40,136 nt of DNA from Acidobacteriota bacterium (GTDB lineage: Bacteria; Acidobacteriota; Terriglobia; Acidiferrales; UBA7541): positions 1-40,136 of the forward strand of contig QHYH01000128.1 in assembly GCA_003223215.1 (NCBI GenBank), given 5' to 3'. The notes beneath the pieces are model-generated. The model did no database searches. It was not told where the DNA came from and saw only the letters and a program-made list of their open reading frames with translations. The first letter of the stretch is position 1; each line of letters starts with the position of its first letter. Of this stretch, positions 17,741-26,657 are shown piece after piece. A program made the translations under genes and the position numbers.

Positions 17741-19231
17741 CTACGGTTCGGCGGGCTGTTTCGCCACAGGATCCTCTTCGACCAATTTATAGCGATAGCG
17801 TTCTCTCTCTGCTTTTGTCTCCTGTTCACGGAGCGACGCGAGGCGTTTCAGCAAGTCAGGGAGTTCCGCCGTGTTCCCGGTTTTCCGCAATGCTTGGATG
17901 AGCCGGTACAGCGCGGTCTGGTCCTTCGGATCGGACTCGAGAGCCTTCCGGCACTGGTCAGCCGCTTGTTGGTACTGGCCCGTTTCCATATAGAGCTTGG
18001 CCAGCACGCCTCTAGCCGCCGCCATGGAGGGCTGCAAGAGTACCGCTTTCCTCGCGGAACGCATCGCCATTTGAAATTCCGGCGTACCTGGCTCCGCCCC
18101 TTTCTGCGCAAGCACGTCCGCCTGCAGATAGAGCAACAGAGGATCGTTCGGTTTTCGCGCGAGCTTGGACTGTACCTTAGCCAGGGCGTGGTCGAGGTCG
18201 TTCGCCTGCAGTGCGGCCAGTCCCTGCGCCGCTGTGCCCAAGGACTCGTTAGGATCTAGTTGCTGTGCTGTTTCGAAATCCTCCTCGGCTTTGTCGTATT
18301 GAGCTAATTGCACGTAGAGCACGCCGCGCGCCAGATAAAGCTGTGGCGCCTGCGGTTGCAAGGTCAACCCTTCACTGATCACATCAATGCCCACCTGAAA
18401 AGACTCGTGCGCGAAGGCGATGTTTGCGAAATCCAGATAAAGGCTCACGTTGCGCGGGTCCAGCAAAATCGCCTGGCGAAGCGCGCTCACGGCCTTTGGC
18501 GTGTCGCCAGCGTCTTCGTAGGCTGTGGAAGCAAGGCTGAGAGTGTCCGCGCTCGGATCGCGCGTCTCAATAACTGGCTCGAGAGTGTCCAGAGCATCTT
18601 TTGGCCGGTGTAACATGAGTTGCAAGGAAGCGAGCACCCGCCGCTCGTGCGGATCCTCTGGATTAAGGGCAACCGCTCGCACAAAGACCTGTTGGGCCTG
18701 CTCGATCTTCTTGCCCCTGACTAAGCAAGTAGCGTAGGCATGCAGCGCGTCGCGTTCGGAGTTGATCAGTTCGCCGGCCTTTTCGAAATGAGATGCCGCG
18801 CCGGCGCAATTCCCCTGGCGATACTCCAGGACTGCCAGCATGGCGTGCGCGACCTGGTTCTCTGGATTTAGTCGGAGCAAGCGTTCGAGCAGCGGAACCG
18901 CCGCTCGATTTCCAGCTTGATATTCGATTTGCGCTGCCCCTTCGAGGGCCGCCATGTTATCGGGAGAGAATTTGAGCGCCTGGGTGAAGGCTGCTAGCGC
19001 CCCCTTGCTGTCACCTTTGCTCGCCAAGGCGATCCCCTCAAGTGTCCACAACTGTGTGTCGTTGGGCGAATCTCGCAGGGCCGCTCGGCTCAATTCGACG
19101 GCCTTATCGAAGTCCTTGGCACGGAGAGCGGAACGGATGGATTCGAGAGGGCTCTCGCTCATCTGTGCAAGAACGGACGAGACACAAAACAAAAGCGCGA
19201 CGGAGAAAACTAGTTTTCGCAGAGCAGACAT
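17741..19231 (-). CDS. Secreted TPR protein (paired with CRTAC1 protein 1)
   Basis: The 496-residue protein starts at ATG 19229-19231 with the signal peptide ALRKLVFSVALLFCVSSVLAQ (cleavage after VLA). The frame is open to 19312, but the extra residues are not signal-like and run over the divergent promoter. The rest is a run of about a dozen 34-residue TPR units (for example PNDTQLWTLEGIALASKGDSKGAL), ending in a charged tail with EREQETKAERERYRYK character. TPR arrays scaffold protein-protein contacts, and here they would act in the periplasm or at the cell surface. It leads a same-strand set TPR, CRTAC1, receptor 2. It is divergent from GH39 with only 74 bp between starts, so both share one small control region. 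Confidence 0.85.
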   Translation of the reverse strand: MSALRKLVFSVALLFCVSSVLAQMSESPLESIRSALRAKDFDKAVELSRAALRDSPNDTQLWTLEGIALASKGDSKGALAAFTQALKFSPDNMAALEGAAQIEYQAGNRAAVPLLERLLRLNPENQVAHAMLAVLEYRQGNCAGAASHFEKAGELINSERDALHAYATCLVRGKKIEQAQQVFVRAVALNPEDPHERRVLASLQLMLHRPKDALDTLEPVIETRDPSADTLSLASTAYEDAGDTPKAVSALRQAILLDPRNVSLYLDFANIAFAHESFQVGIDVISEGLTLQPQAPQLYLARGVLYVQLAQYDKAEEDFETAQQLDPNESLGTAAQGLAALQANDLDHALAKVQSKLARKPNDPLLLYLQADVLAQKGAEPGTPEFQMAMRSARKAVLLQPSMAAARGVLAKLYMETGQYQQAADQCRKALESDPKDQTALYRLIQALRKTGNTAELPDLLKRLASLREQETKAERERYRYKLVEEDPVAKQPAEP

Positions 19232-19305
19232 GGACCTCTGGCGCGAACAGCAAAGTTCATTCAAAAAGGGACTACAGCTTATCATCGGGACTTCCGGAGA
19301 GTAAG

Positions 19306-21057
19306 ATGCCAAAAATCAGGATAGGAGATGATCAAGTGCGCCTCGGACGGCGAACACTTTTGGCGGCAGCGATCGTTTCGAGGCTCATGCTTCCAAGCCC
19401 GAGCGGCCATCAGGACGTACCCGTACCAGCAAAAAAGGCGCGGTCCGCCCTGACGATCGACGTGGATGCGTCCAGAACTTCCGGGATGTTGCCGCGAATG
19501 TGGGCTTATTTTGGTTACGACGAGCCGAATTTCACCTACAGCGCGAATGGCAAGAAACTGCTGAAAGAATTGGCTGGCCTGAGCCCGGTACCCGTGTATC
19601 TTCGCACACACAATCTTTTGACAAGTGGCGACGGCACGGGTTCGCTGAAATGGGGCTCCACAAATTTCTACACCGAAGACACCGAGGGCCGGCCGGTTTA
19701 CGATTCGACAATCGTAGATCGCATTTTCGATGCTTATCAGGAAGCCGGCACGCGCCCCCTCGTGGAGCTTGGTTTTATGCCGGAGGCGCTGACGACCGGG
19801 CCGCCTCCGTACCGGCATAACTTTCCCAAGAACTTCGCTACCGCGTGGAGCTATCCTCCGAAAGATTACGCAAAATGGGCAGAACTTGTGTTTCAGTTCG
19901 CAAAGCACTTGAGGGAAAGGTATGGCGACCGAGCCGTGAAAACGTGGAGATGGGAGGTTTGGAACGAACCGGATATTTTCTACTGGCATGGAACACCTGA
20001 GGAATACTTCAAGCTGTATGATCTTTCTGCTGAAGCGGTGCGCCGCGCTATCCCTGAAGCAACCATCGGTGGGCCCGACAGCACCGGCCCAGGAAATGAT
20101 CGTGCGGCAAATTTCCTGCGGGCGTTTCTCGATCATTGCGCCCACGGAAGAAACTACGCGACCGGCAAGACGGGAGCGCCGCTGGATTTCATAAGTTTTC
20201 ATCCAAAAGGCTCGCCCGAATGGGTGGATGGGCATGTGCGGATGGGGATGGCCCAACAATTGAAAGCCATCAACGCGGGTTTCAAGATCGTGGCGAGCTT
20301 TCCAGAATGGCGCAATACTCCCATCATTCTCGGAGAGAATGATCCCGAGGGATGCGCGGCATGCTCCGCCAAAGAACATCCGCAAAACGCATACCGCAAT
20401 GGGTCACTTTACGGAGCCTATACAATGGTCGTCTTGCAGGCCGCCATGGACCTGGCCAGACAGGACGGTGTGGACCTTCGCGGCTCTGTCACCTGGGCCT
20501 TTCAGTTTGATGGGCAGCCGTATTTTGAAGGATTGCGAGAGCTCGCGACGAACGGAATCGACAAGCCCGTGTTGAACGCCTTTCGCATGTTGGGCCTGCT
20601 GGGAGAAAAGCGGCTGCCTGTTACAAGCAGCGCCGCGATCCCTGCAATACAGATCGAACAAGAAGGCGTGCGCGGGCAGCCCGACGTGGACGCCATCGCG
20701 GCGCAAAAAGAAAACGAAGTGGAAGTCCTCGTCGTGAACTATCACGATGATGACGTGTCAGCTCAAGACGTCCTTGTGGACCTCAACGTGAGGGGTCTTC
20801 CCGCAAACGCCGAGAAAATCGAAGCGGAACTGTATCGCGTGGACGCAACGCACAGCAACTCTTACACCTTGTGGAAGCAGATGGGCGAGCCCCAACAGCC
20901 GGCGAGCGACTCCTACGAGTGGCTTGTGCTCGCGGGACAGTTAGAAAGGGAAGGATCGCCCGAATCCGTGAACGCCGTTGACGGCGCGGTTCATCGAACG
21001 TTTTCGCAGCCGCGTGAAGGGTTGTCACTCTGGCGATTCCATTGGGAAAGGAGGTAG
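19306..21057 (+). CDS. GH39-type glycoside hydrolase, exported
   Basis: The 583-residue enzyme has a (beta/alpha)8 fold of clan GH-A. VYLRTHN appears early, then PLVELGFMPEAL, WRWEVWNEPDIFYWHGTPEEYF with Glu221 as acid/base, and IILGENDPEG with Glu344 as the candidate nucleophile. GH39 members include beta-xylosidases and enzymes acting on arabinose-containing side chains, so the exact substrate is open. The nucleophile context (GENDP) differs from the usual EW or EFN, so this is a divergent branch. I chose ATG 19306 because GGAGAG lies upstream. A GTG at 19336 behind GGAG is also good. RLGRRTLLAAAIVS looks like a Tat or Sec leader. It converges on the second GH127-like gene 40 nt downstream. 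Confidence 0.78.
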   Translation: MPKIRIGDDQVRLGRRTLLAAAIVSRLMLPSPSGHQDVPVPAKKARSALTIDVDASRTSGMLPRMWAYFGYDEPNFTYSANGKKLLKELAGLSPVPVYLRTHNLLTSGDGTGSLKWGSTNFYTEDTEGRPVYDSTIVDRIFDAYQEAGTRPLVELGFMPEALTTGPPPYRHNFPKNFATAWSYPPKDYAKWAELVFQFAKHLRERYGDRAVKTWRWEVWNEPDIFYWHGTPEEYFKLYDLSAEAVRRAIPEATIGGPDSTGPGNDRAANFLRAFLDHCAHGRNYATGKTGAPLDFISFHPKGSPEWVDGHVRMGMAQQLKAINAGFKIVASFPEWRNTPIILGENDPEGCAACSAKEHPQNAYRNGSLYGAYTMVVLQAAMDLARQDGVDLRGSVTWAFQFDGQPYFEGLRELATNGIDKPVLNAFRMLGLLGEKRLPVTSSAAIPAIQIEQEGVRGQPDVDAIAAQKENEVEVLVVNYHDDDVSAQDVLVDLNVRGLPANAEKIEAELYRVDATHSNSYTLWKQMGEPQQPASDSYEWLVLAGQLEREGSPESVNAVDGAVHRTFSQPREGLSLWRFHWERR

Positions 21058-21097
21058 CGCCTGCGATCGCGATGCGCGGGAAGAGTGGCCTTGTGGA

Positions 21098-22951
21098 CTA
21101 GGTACTTACCTTCTGATAGAGGCGGTAGTCTTCGTCTTTGATTGCAGCAAATGGACGCATCGTCATCGTTCCGCCTTTGCTGCGAATGTCCCAGTCGTCC
21201 GAAGACTGGGTGGAGACTGCTGCCGCCAACAATTCATCACGCGTCACGTCGGGAAAGGTATTGCCGATGGCAAACAGGGCGAGAGGGCCTCGCACGAGCG
21301 CCACGGTGTTGGGAGTCGCATCGTCTACGGCCTCGAGCCGCAAAGGCATTGCGACCTCAAATTCGACTCGATCGCCGTCCTTCCATGTTCGCGCCAGAGC
21401 CAGAAAATTTCCGGGAGTAAGTTCGCCTTCGGTGCGTTTGCCGTTCACCGCCAGCAACGTCTTAGGACCGGCCCAGGCCGGGATGCGCACATAGATCGTG
21501 AAAGTCTCCGGTTTCGTGACCGCCAATTCCAGCTGAATTGTGTTTGACTTTGGGTATGCGGTCTTTTGTGTCAGCGTGCATTGCGTCCCGCCGCGGGTCC
21601 AAGTGAGCCGCGAAGGAAGAAACAAATTAACGTAAATGCCGTCCTCGCTCTGGTAATACGAACTGATTCCGTAATCCGCGGATAGTTGAGGGAAGGTACC
21701 CGAGCAGCAAGGCCATTTGTCCTTGTACCATTCTTTCTTGGCCTCATGGCGGTTGTAATCGGAATAGTAAAAGCTCGTGCCGTCCGGCTCGATGAGTCGC
21801 GCGCCGCCAATGGTGTTATAAAGAACGCGCTCCATGCTATCGCCGTAACGCGAGTCGCGCGTCACGCGCAGCAGATAGCGCGTAATCTTAAAGTGGCCAT
21901 AGGCTCCGCACGGCGTCTCGAAACTGGAATGCGTGCCCTCGAGGCTCGCCGCGAGGGCCCCTCTTCCCGGCTCCACAAACGCTTCATCTGGTCCCCACCC
22001 TCCGGTCGAGTAGCTCTGCTCCTCGACCATCCGAAAACCATTTTGCGCCGCACGCAAGTACTTTTCCTGGCCTAGAACGAGATACGCCTGCATCGCGGAA
22101 CTCAGCGCATTGACGTGGCTGTAGGCGTGCTCGCCGGGAAGAACGTTATTGTCCTCCGCCAGTGGATCGAAGTAATCCTGCTCGAGAAAACGAACCGCCA
22201 AATCTCGATAACGCCGGTCTCCTCCGCTGCGCTGATAAGCAAGGAAGAGGTTTTCCGGTAGCGTATAGGTTTCGTCCCAGGTGTAGGAAACATCTTTATG
22301 CTTCCGGGCGCGCTGTTCTGCGCGACTCAGCGCCTTTTCCGGCAAATGCGGCACCACGGCCTCGATGCTTCGCCAAAGCACATCGAGCGCAATGGGATCC
22401 TTGGCAAACTTGTGCGCATCGATCAAACCACAGCAGGTCTTGTCGAAAGTGTAGGCCGGAAGGCGATAGTCGACATAAAACTTGCCGGTGGGATCGACAG
22501 TCTGGGCGTAACCGCGAACCAGCCGTTGCACTTTCTCCTGGGTCGCCTTGGAGTCGGTCACTGCGTAAGCGCGGGACAGCGAGGAAAGATATTGGCCAAA
22601 ACTATGTCCGGCGATGAAGCCATGAAAATTATTCGCGGGATGGAAGTCGCTGGCGTTGTCATACCAACCGCCCATATCCGGGCCCGGAGCGGGCAAGCCC
22701 GCACGCTGTCGAAATGGTTTCAGCAGCGCGTCCTCATCCAGGCCGAGAAACAATTTGTGGTTGTGTTCAAGTTGTGTCCGGAAGAGTCCCTCGAGCAGTT
22801 GAATCTGCGAATATTCGAATAGAGAAAGCGCAGGCACGACGGCTGCGGATGCCGGCTGACGAGTCCACGCGGGCACCGAGCGAAACGCGATGGCGCCTCC
22901 AGCGGCGGCTGCGCCTAACTTCAGAAAGTTGCGTCGCGAAGAATTCTTCAT
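21098..22951 (-). CDS. Divergent GH127-like (DUF1680) enzyme, Tat-exported
   Basis: The 617-residue protein has SRRNFLKLGAAAAGG at its start (Tat) and a DUF1680-type (alpha/alpha)6 domain: GLIDAHKFAKD, a YTLPENLFLAYQRSGG repeat, ITRYLLRVTRDSRYGDSMERVLYNTIGG, then a beta domain with IYVRIPAWAG and a GPLALF segment. The double cysteine is kept (Cys415-Cys416 in PCCSGTFPQ). The usual E-x-C is E-T-P-C (Glu345, Cys348), one residue longer than in the first GH127 enzyme. It is therefore probably a separate subfamily; beta-L-arabinofuranosidase activity is an inference. GGGAGAAC lies before the ATG. The giant TPR gene ends 17 nt upstream, so the two are one transcription unit. Confidence 0.8.
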   Translation of the reverse strand: MKNSSRRNFLKLGAAAAGGAIAFRSVPAWTRQPASAAVVPALSLFEYSQIQLLEGLFRTQLEHNHKLFLGLDEDALLKPFRQRAGLPAPGPDMGGWYDNASDFHPANNFHGFIAGHSFGQYLSSLSRAYAVTDSKATQEKVQRLVRGYAQTVDPTGKFYVDYRLPAYTFDKTCCGLIDAHKFAKDPIALDVLWRSIEAVVPHLPEKALSRAEQRARKHKDVSYTWDETYTLPENLFLAYQRSGGDRRYRDLAVRFLEQDYFDPLAEDNNVLPGEHAYSHVNALSSAMQAYLVLGQEKYLRAAQNGFRMVEEQSYSTGGWGPDEAFVEPGRGALAASLEGTHSSFETPCGAYGHFKITRYLLRVTRDSRYGDSMERVLYNTIGGARLIEPDGTSFYYSDYNRHEAKKEWYKDKWPCCSGTFPQLSADYGISSYYQSEDGIYVNLFLPSRLTWTRGGTQCTLTQKTAYPKSNTIQLELAVTKPETFTIYVRIPAWAGPKTLLAVNGKRTEGELTPGNFLALARTWKDGDRVEFEVAMPLRLEAVDDATPNTVALVRGPLALFAIGNTFPDVTRDELLAAAVSTQSSDDWDIRSKGGTMTMRPFAAIKDEDYRLYQKVST

Positions 22952-22968
22952 GACCGGTTCTCCCTCTG

Positions 22969-25900
22969 CTAATCAGGTTGGCTTTTTGGTTGAGGCGAGG
23001 AAGCCGATCGATCGACGAGGCTTCGTCTCTTCTCTTCCATCTCGTTCGATTCCTTTTGGAGGCGCATAAACGAGTCCAGCGCTATGCGGCTCTGCTCTGT
23101 TTTCCCAAGCCGCCGGTAGACGTTCGCTAAGACGTAATAATAGGAAGACGCCCTGGGATTGAGAGAAACCGCCTTGTCCAAAGCTTCGGCCGCATCGTCG
23201 AGCCGGCCTTGCGCCTCGTTTGCTTTTGCCTGCTGGAACCAGGCGCCATCACACTTAGGATCGAGTTCGAGTGCTGCTCGGGCATACGCGAGCGCCTTCT
23301 CGGTATCGCCCTTGCGGTTGTAATACGCGCTTAGGTTCACATGCGCCGAGACGAACTTGCCTTTCCTGGCTTCATTGAGTGCAATCGCTTTCTCATAGCT
23401 TTCAACCGCTCCGACCCCGTCACCCAAGGATTCCTTGGCAAACCCCAGAGCATCCCAGGCTTCCATGTAGGAAGAGTCTATCCCGAGCGCAGCTTCAAAT
23501 TCCTTTCGCGCGGCGACCCAGCTATCTTGGATGGAGAAGAGTTTGCCCAGGTTGAAATGCATCTCGGAGGATTGCGGGTTGTAGTGGATTCCTTGTTCGA
23601 ACTCCGTGCGAGCCGCATCGAGCCTTCCCACAATCATTAGGTCGCGGCCAAGGATTTTGTGGGCCTCCGCGTTTCGAACGTCGAACTCGAGCGACTTCGC
23701 GAGCACCTGGATGGACTCCCCGATTTTCCTCTGCGCGAACTGGCTGTACCCCAAAGCGTACCAACCCCAGGACGATTTGGGGTGCTCTTTGACATAAGCT
23801 TCAAGGAGCGGCTCGACATCCTCGAAACGTCCCTCACGGATATATTCTTCGAATTGCCGGACGCTTTCGGGATCGTCTCGAGCGCCATTTTCGTTCGAAA
23901 GCGTAGAGATTTTCTCTCTTGCCTCGAGGTCACCGGGGTTGAGCTCCAATGCTTTTCGATAGGCGGAGGCTGCACCCTCGGCATCGCCTTGCTTCTCAAG
24001 AACAGTTCCCAGGAGATGCTGGGCATCCGAAGAGTCTGGTTCTAACTGAAGGGCGTGCTTGAACTTTGCCATAGCTTCCTCGAACTGCCCTTTGCCGAGC
24101 GCAACACGGCCTTCGGCAACGTCCAAATCAGCATTCTGTTTCCGGTCGTCCGCGGAAACCAATGCGCGGCCCTTCTGCAACTCAGCAACGGCCTCGTCCT
24201 TGCGCCCCGCCCGCCCGAGGGCCAGTCCCAGCTGATAGATTGCCTGGGCATTCTGAGGCTCGAGGCGCACGGCCTCCCGGAGTTCTCCGATGGACTCCTC
24301 GACTTTCCCGACGCTGAGAAGTGCCCTGCCTAGAGCAAGGCGTGCACGCGCAAAATTTGGCTCGGCGGCAATCACTTTGCGCAATTGCTCGATTTCTTTT
24401 GCGGGACCGTAGTTCGCATCTGCGCCGTAGGCCACCGCTAGATTGAATTGCGCCTTCAAGGATCCGGGCGCGATGGCTACGGCCTTCTCAAGCTCGTGGA
24501 TAGCCTCCTCACTGTTAGTGGTCGTGAGCACGGCGCCCAGATTGGCGTGGGCATCCGCGTAACCTGGACTTAGGCGCAAAGCCTCGCGAAACTCCGCGAT
24601 CGCCTCTTTTTCGTTGTTCTCCTGGGCCAATACAAGCCCTATATTGTTATGGGCTTCGGCAAAATCCGGCCGCAGACGAGTGGCCGCACGGAATTCTGCC
24701 AATACTTCTTTGCCATCGGCTCCTTTTCGGCCAAGCAGTAGCCCCAGCACATTGTGCGCTTCGGCTGAGTCCGGTCTTGCAGCCAACGCCTTCTTAAGAT
24801 CTGCGGTCGCTCGGTCCCAATCGGGCGCTGGGCCGGAGGGAACGGGGATGTTTAGGCCGGCCTCGAACTGCCCGATGGCTTTATCCATGTCCCCGCCGCG
24901 AAGATAAACTACCCCAAGATCAATGTAGGTGCCGGAAAACGACGGTTGGAGCGCAATCGCGCGCTGCAGGTTTCGCCGCGCATCTTCCAGTTCTCCGGTT
25001 TCGCGCAGCGCGGTTCCTAGAAAGGCATAGCTCGGCCCTCCAGCCGGATCAAGTCGGACGGCCTCCCGGAGTTCGGATAGGCTTCTGGTCTTCGAGCCGC
25101 TGTACCATAACGCGACGCCGAAATTGTAGTGTGCATCGCTTAAGGCGGGACGGAGCTCGACCGCGCGCTCCAAGTGGATCAATGCGGAAGTCAAGTCGCC
25201 CTGTTGGCCCAATAGGAAACCCAGCAGATTCTGCGCTTCGGCGTGGCTACTATCTTTACTACCAGCCTCGGCGAGGAGGTGTTCGGCCTCTTTCAGGTCG
25301 CCGCGCGCAGCGGCTTGTTGCCCGAGTTTGTACAAATCGTCGGCCGGGCTCGCGGACGGCTGCTGCGGTTTGCGAAGGGATGCGGCGCGCTGCTTCAAGG
25401 CCACGCCAAGAGCATAGTAACCCTCGCGGAACTCCGGGTCGGCGCGCAGCAAGGATTCGAAGGTCTCGATGGCTGCGGCAAGGTCTCCGCTCTGCTCGAA
25501 GGTCTGGGCGAGCAGATACTGCGCATTGATGTTATTGGGCTCCCGCTTCACCGCGAGTCGGAGATGCACGAGGGCAGCCTGGGCATCACCCCTCTCCCGA
25601 AGAGCAATGCCTAGGTTGAGGTGTGCCGCCACATTGTCGGGCTCAAGCAACAAGGCCTTTCGAAAAGCACCGATGGCGCCGGACAAGTCGCCATTCTTGG
25701 CCAATGCCGATCCCAGGTTGTTGTATCCGCGTGCATATTTGGGGTTATGGGAAATGGCCTTTCTGAATTCCGCAACCGCATCCGGAAAATCGCCCTTCTG
25801 CATGAACGCTGCGCCCAGCCAGTTGTGGGCCTCCGCGGAAGAGGGGCCGAGCTTCACCGCGCGCTCGAAGGCTTCGAAAGCATGTGCGTAGTCGTTGCGA

Positions 25901-26130
25901 TCCCAAAACGCGAGCCCCAGTTTCACATAAAGCTCGGAATTGTCAGGATGTCGGCTGATCTCTTCCTGAATCTGGCTGACCGAACCGCGCGACTTCTCAA
26001 TTATTTGTGCCGGTGCAGGCAGCAGGGATAACTCTACAAAGAATATGAAGAACCTTGCGGCCCGCGACATCTTTAGACAACGGTTCATAGCTCCAGGTCC
26101 CACGTAGAAGCTGCGAATCAGACCCCGCAT
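22969..26130 (-). CDS. Giant secreted TPR protein (1053 residues)
   Basis: After a short leader (AARFFIFFVELSLLPAPAQ, cleavage near PAPAQ) the protein is made almost entirely of TPR units, more than twenty by eye (for example NPKYARGYNNLGSALAKNGDLSGAIGAFRKALLLEPD). It would form a long superhelix suited to binding several partners in the periplasm or at the cell surface. ATG 26130 has AGGA 6 nt upstream; ATG 26088 is a weaker alternative. The tail is polar and Gln/Ser-rich. It is followed 17 nt later by the GH127-like gene, and its start overlaps the end of a short upstream frame (26118-26327), suggesting translational coupling. No catalytic domain is seen. Confidence 0.88.
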   Translation of the reverse strand: MRGLIRSFYVGPGAMNRCLKMSRAARFFIFFVELSLLPAPAQIIEKSRGSVSQIQEEISRHPDNSELYVKLGLAFWDRNDYAHAFEAFERAVKLGPSSAEAHNWLGAAFMQKGDFPDAVAEFRKAISHNPKYARGYNNLGSALAKNGDLSGAIGAFRKALLLEPDNVAAHLNLGIALRERGDAQAALVHLRLAVKREPNNINAQYLLAQTFEQSGDLAAAIETFESLLRADPEFREGYYALGVALKQRAASLRKPQQPSASPADDLYKLGQQAAARGDLKEAEHLLAEAGSKDSSHAEAQNLLGFLLGQQGDLTSALIHLERAVELRPALSDAHYNFGVALWYSGSKTRSLSELREAVRLDPAGGPSYAFLGTALRETGELEDARRNLQRAIALQPSFSGTYIDLGVVYLRGGDMDKAIGQFEAGLNIPVPSGPAPDWDRATADLKKALAARPDSAEAHNVLGLLLGRKGADGKEVLAEFRAATRLRPDFAEAHNNIGLVLAQENNEKEAIAEFREALRLSPGYADAHANLGAVLTTTNSEEAIHELEKAVAIAPGSLKAQFNLAVAYGADANYGPAKEIEQLRKVIAAEPNFARARLALGRALLSVGKVEESIGELREAVRLEPQNAQAIYQLGLALGRAGRKDEAVAELQKGRALVSADDRKQNADLDVAEGRVALGKGQFEEAMAKFKHALQLEPDSSDAQHLLGTVLEKQGDAEGAASAYRKALELNPGDLEAREKISTLSNENGARDDPESVRQFEEYIREGRFEDVEPLLEAYVKEHPKSSWGWYALGYSQFAQRKIGESIQVLAKSLEFDVRNAEAHKILGRDLMIVGRLDAARTEFEQGIHYNPQSSEMHFNLGKLFSIQDSWVAARKEFEAALGIDSSYMEAWDALGFAKESLGDGVGAVESYEKAIALNEARKGKFVSAHVNLSAYYNRKGDTEKALAYARAALELDPKCDGAWFQQAKANEAQGRLDDAAEALDKAVSLNPRASSYYYVLANVYRRLGKTEQSRIALDSFMRLQKESNEMEEKRRSLVDRSASSPQPKSQPD

Positions 26131-26327
26131 TCATTTTCCTGAAGGCACTGACGCGAGACAGGATAGCGCCAAGGCGATTTCCTGTAAACGCATACTGTAA
26201 CTCTTCGCATGCCGCGCCCCAGCTTTGCGAAGACTGAAAGCAACTTGCCGGCCTGGCCAATTGTGTTTTGGAGCTTTTCCAACAGTTCAAGAGTTTTCCT
26301 TACGGATTTAAAATAACTTCTTGACAT
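26118..26327 (-). CDS. Possible small basic protein or leader peptide ahead of the giant TPR gene
   Basis: This 69-residue frame begins with ATG preceded by CGGGAGAACCAA, a good Shine-Dalgarno of the same GGGAGAAC form seen before GH51 and the second GH127 gene. The product starts MSRSYFKSVRKTLELLEKLQN, an amphipathic basic helix, and is Arg- and Lys-rich throughout with no signal peptide. Its stop lies 10 nt inside the TPR gene, so ribosomes ending here could restart at ATG 26130. I recognise no family. A chance frame is the alternative. Confidence 0.35.
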   Translation of the reverse strand: MSRSYFKSVRKTLELLEKLQNTIGQAGKLLSVFAKLGRGMRRVTVCVYRKSPWRYPVSRQCLQENECGV

Positions 26328-26348
26328 TTGGTTCTCCCGAGGTGTAAA
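26321..26348 (+). promoter_or_regulatory. Predicted sigma70 promoter of receptor 3
   Basis: A perfect TTGACA (26321-26326) and TGTAAA (26343-26348) are 16 bp apart. The predicted start near 26355 is followed by the operator cluster at 26363-26421. The leader to the receptor start would be about 300 nt. Confidence 0.5.
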
Positions 26349-26362
26349 AGCGCCGGGACATG

Positions 26363-26421
26363 GGAAAACGTTTACTGGACACCCGGCAAAACGGTTTCCT
26401 GGATTCTTGCAATCGTTTGGG
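26363..26421. promoter_or_regulatory. Cluster of three LacI-like operators before receptor 3
   Basis: GGAAAACGTTTACT (26363-26376), GCAAAACGGTTTCC (26386-26399) and TGCAATCGTTTGGG (26408-26421) match TGNAANCGNTTNCA at 8, 7 and 8 of 10 fixed positions. Their centres are 23 and 22 bp apart, about two helical turns, so bound dimers would face the same side. The first contains the decamer AACGTTTACT shared with the GH51 and third TPR promoters. The second and third alone would not be significant. Confidence 0.5.
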
Positions 26422-26657
26422 GCGCTCGAAGCAAGGTCGTTATCGTGAAACGAGTGCTGCGTGAAAAGGAAAGAAGGGGTGGGGAACCGGCCAATTTGAG
26501 ATTTTCGAGACTGTAGCTACCGAGGCAAGCCCGGTATCGCGGGCGGCCAGTCGTGTTTGATTTACAGCCACGAAAACAGGACCGAGGCCGCCTTCATGCC
26601 ACCCCGGTAAGTTTCACAGCCGACTAAGCCTCAGCGCGTATGTGGGGGGGCACGAAG

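Larger units (their letters stand above)
26131..26657. promoter_or_regulatory. Divergent control region of the giant TPR gene and receptor 3
   Basis: This gap of more than 500 bp holds the possible small frame 26118-26327 (minus), a plus-strand promoter (26321-26348), three LacI-like palindromes (26363-26421) and then about 230 bp of leader before receptor 3. Nothing else recognisable is seen in 26430-26640. Confidence 0.5.

Noticed and set aside
19282-20385. 367-residue minus-strand frame opposite GH39
   Set aside because: It covers the catalytic WNEPD region of a clear GH39 gene and its own product shows no family pattern.
22969-26130. Regular roughly 100-bp periodicity resembling a DNA repeat array
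   Set aside because: It comes from 34-residue TPR units in a coding gene; the DNA units are not near-identical and there are no CRISPR-type spacers.
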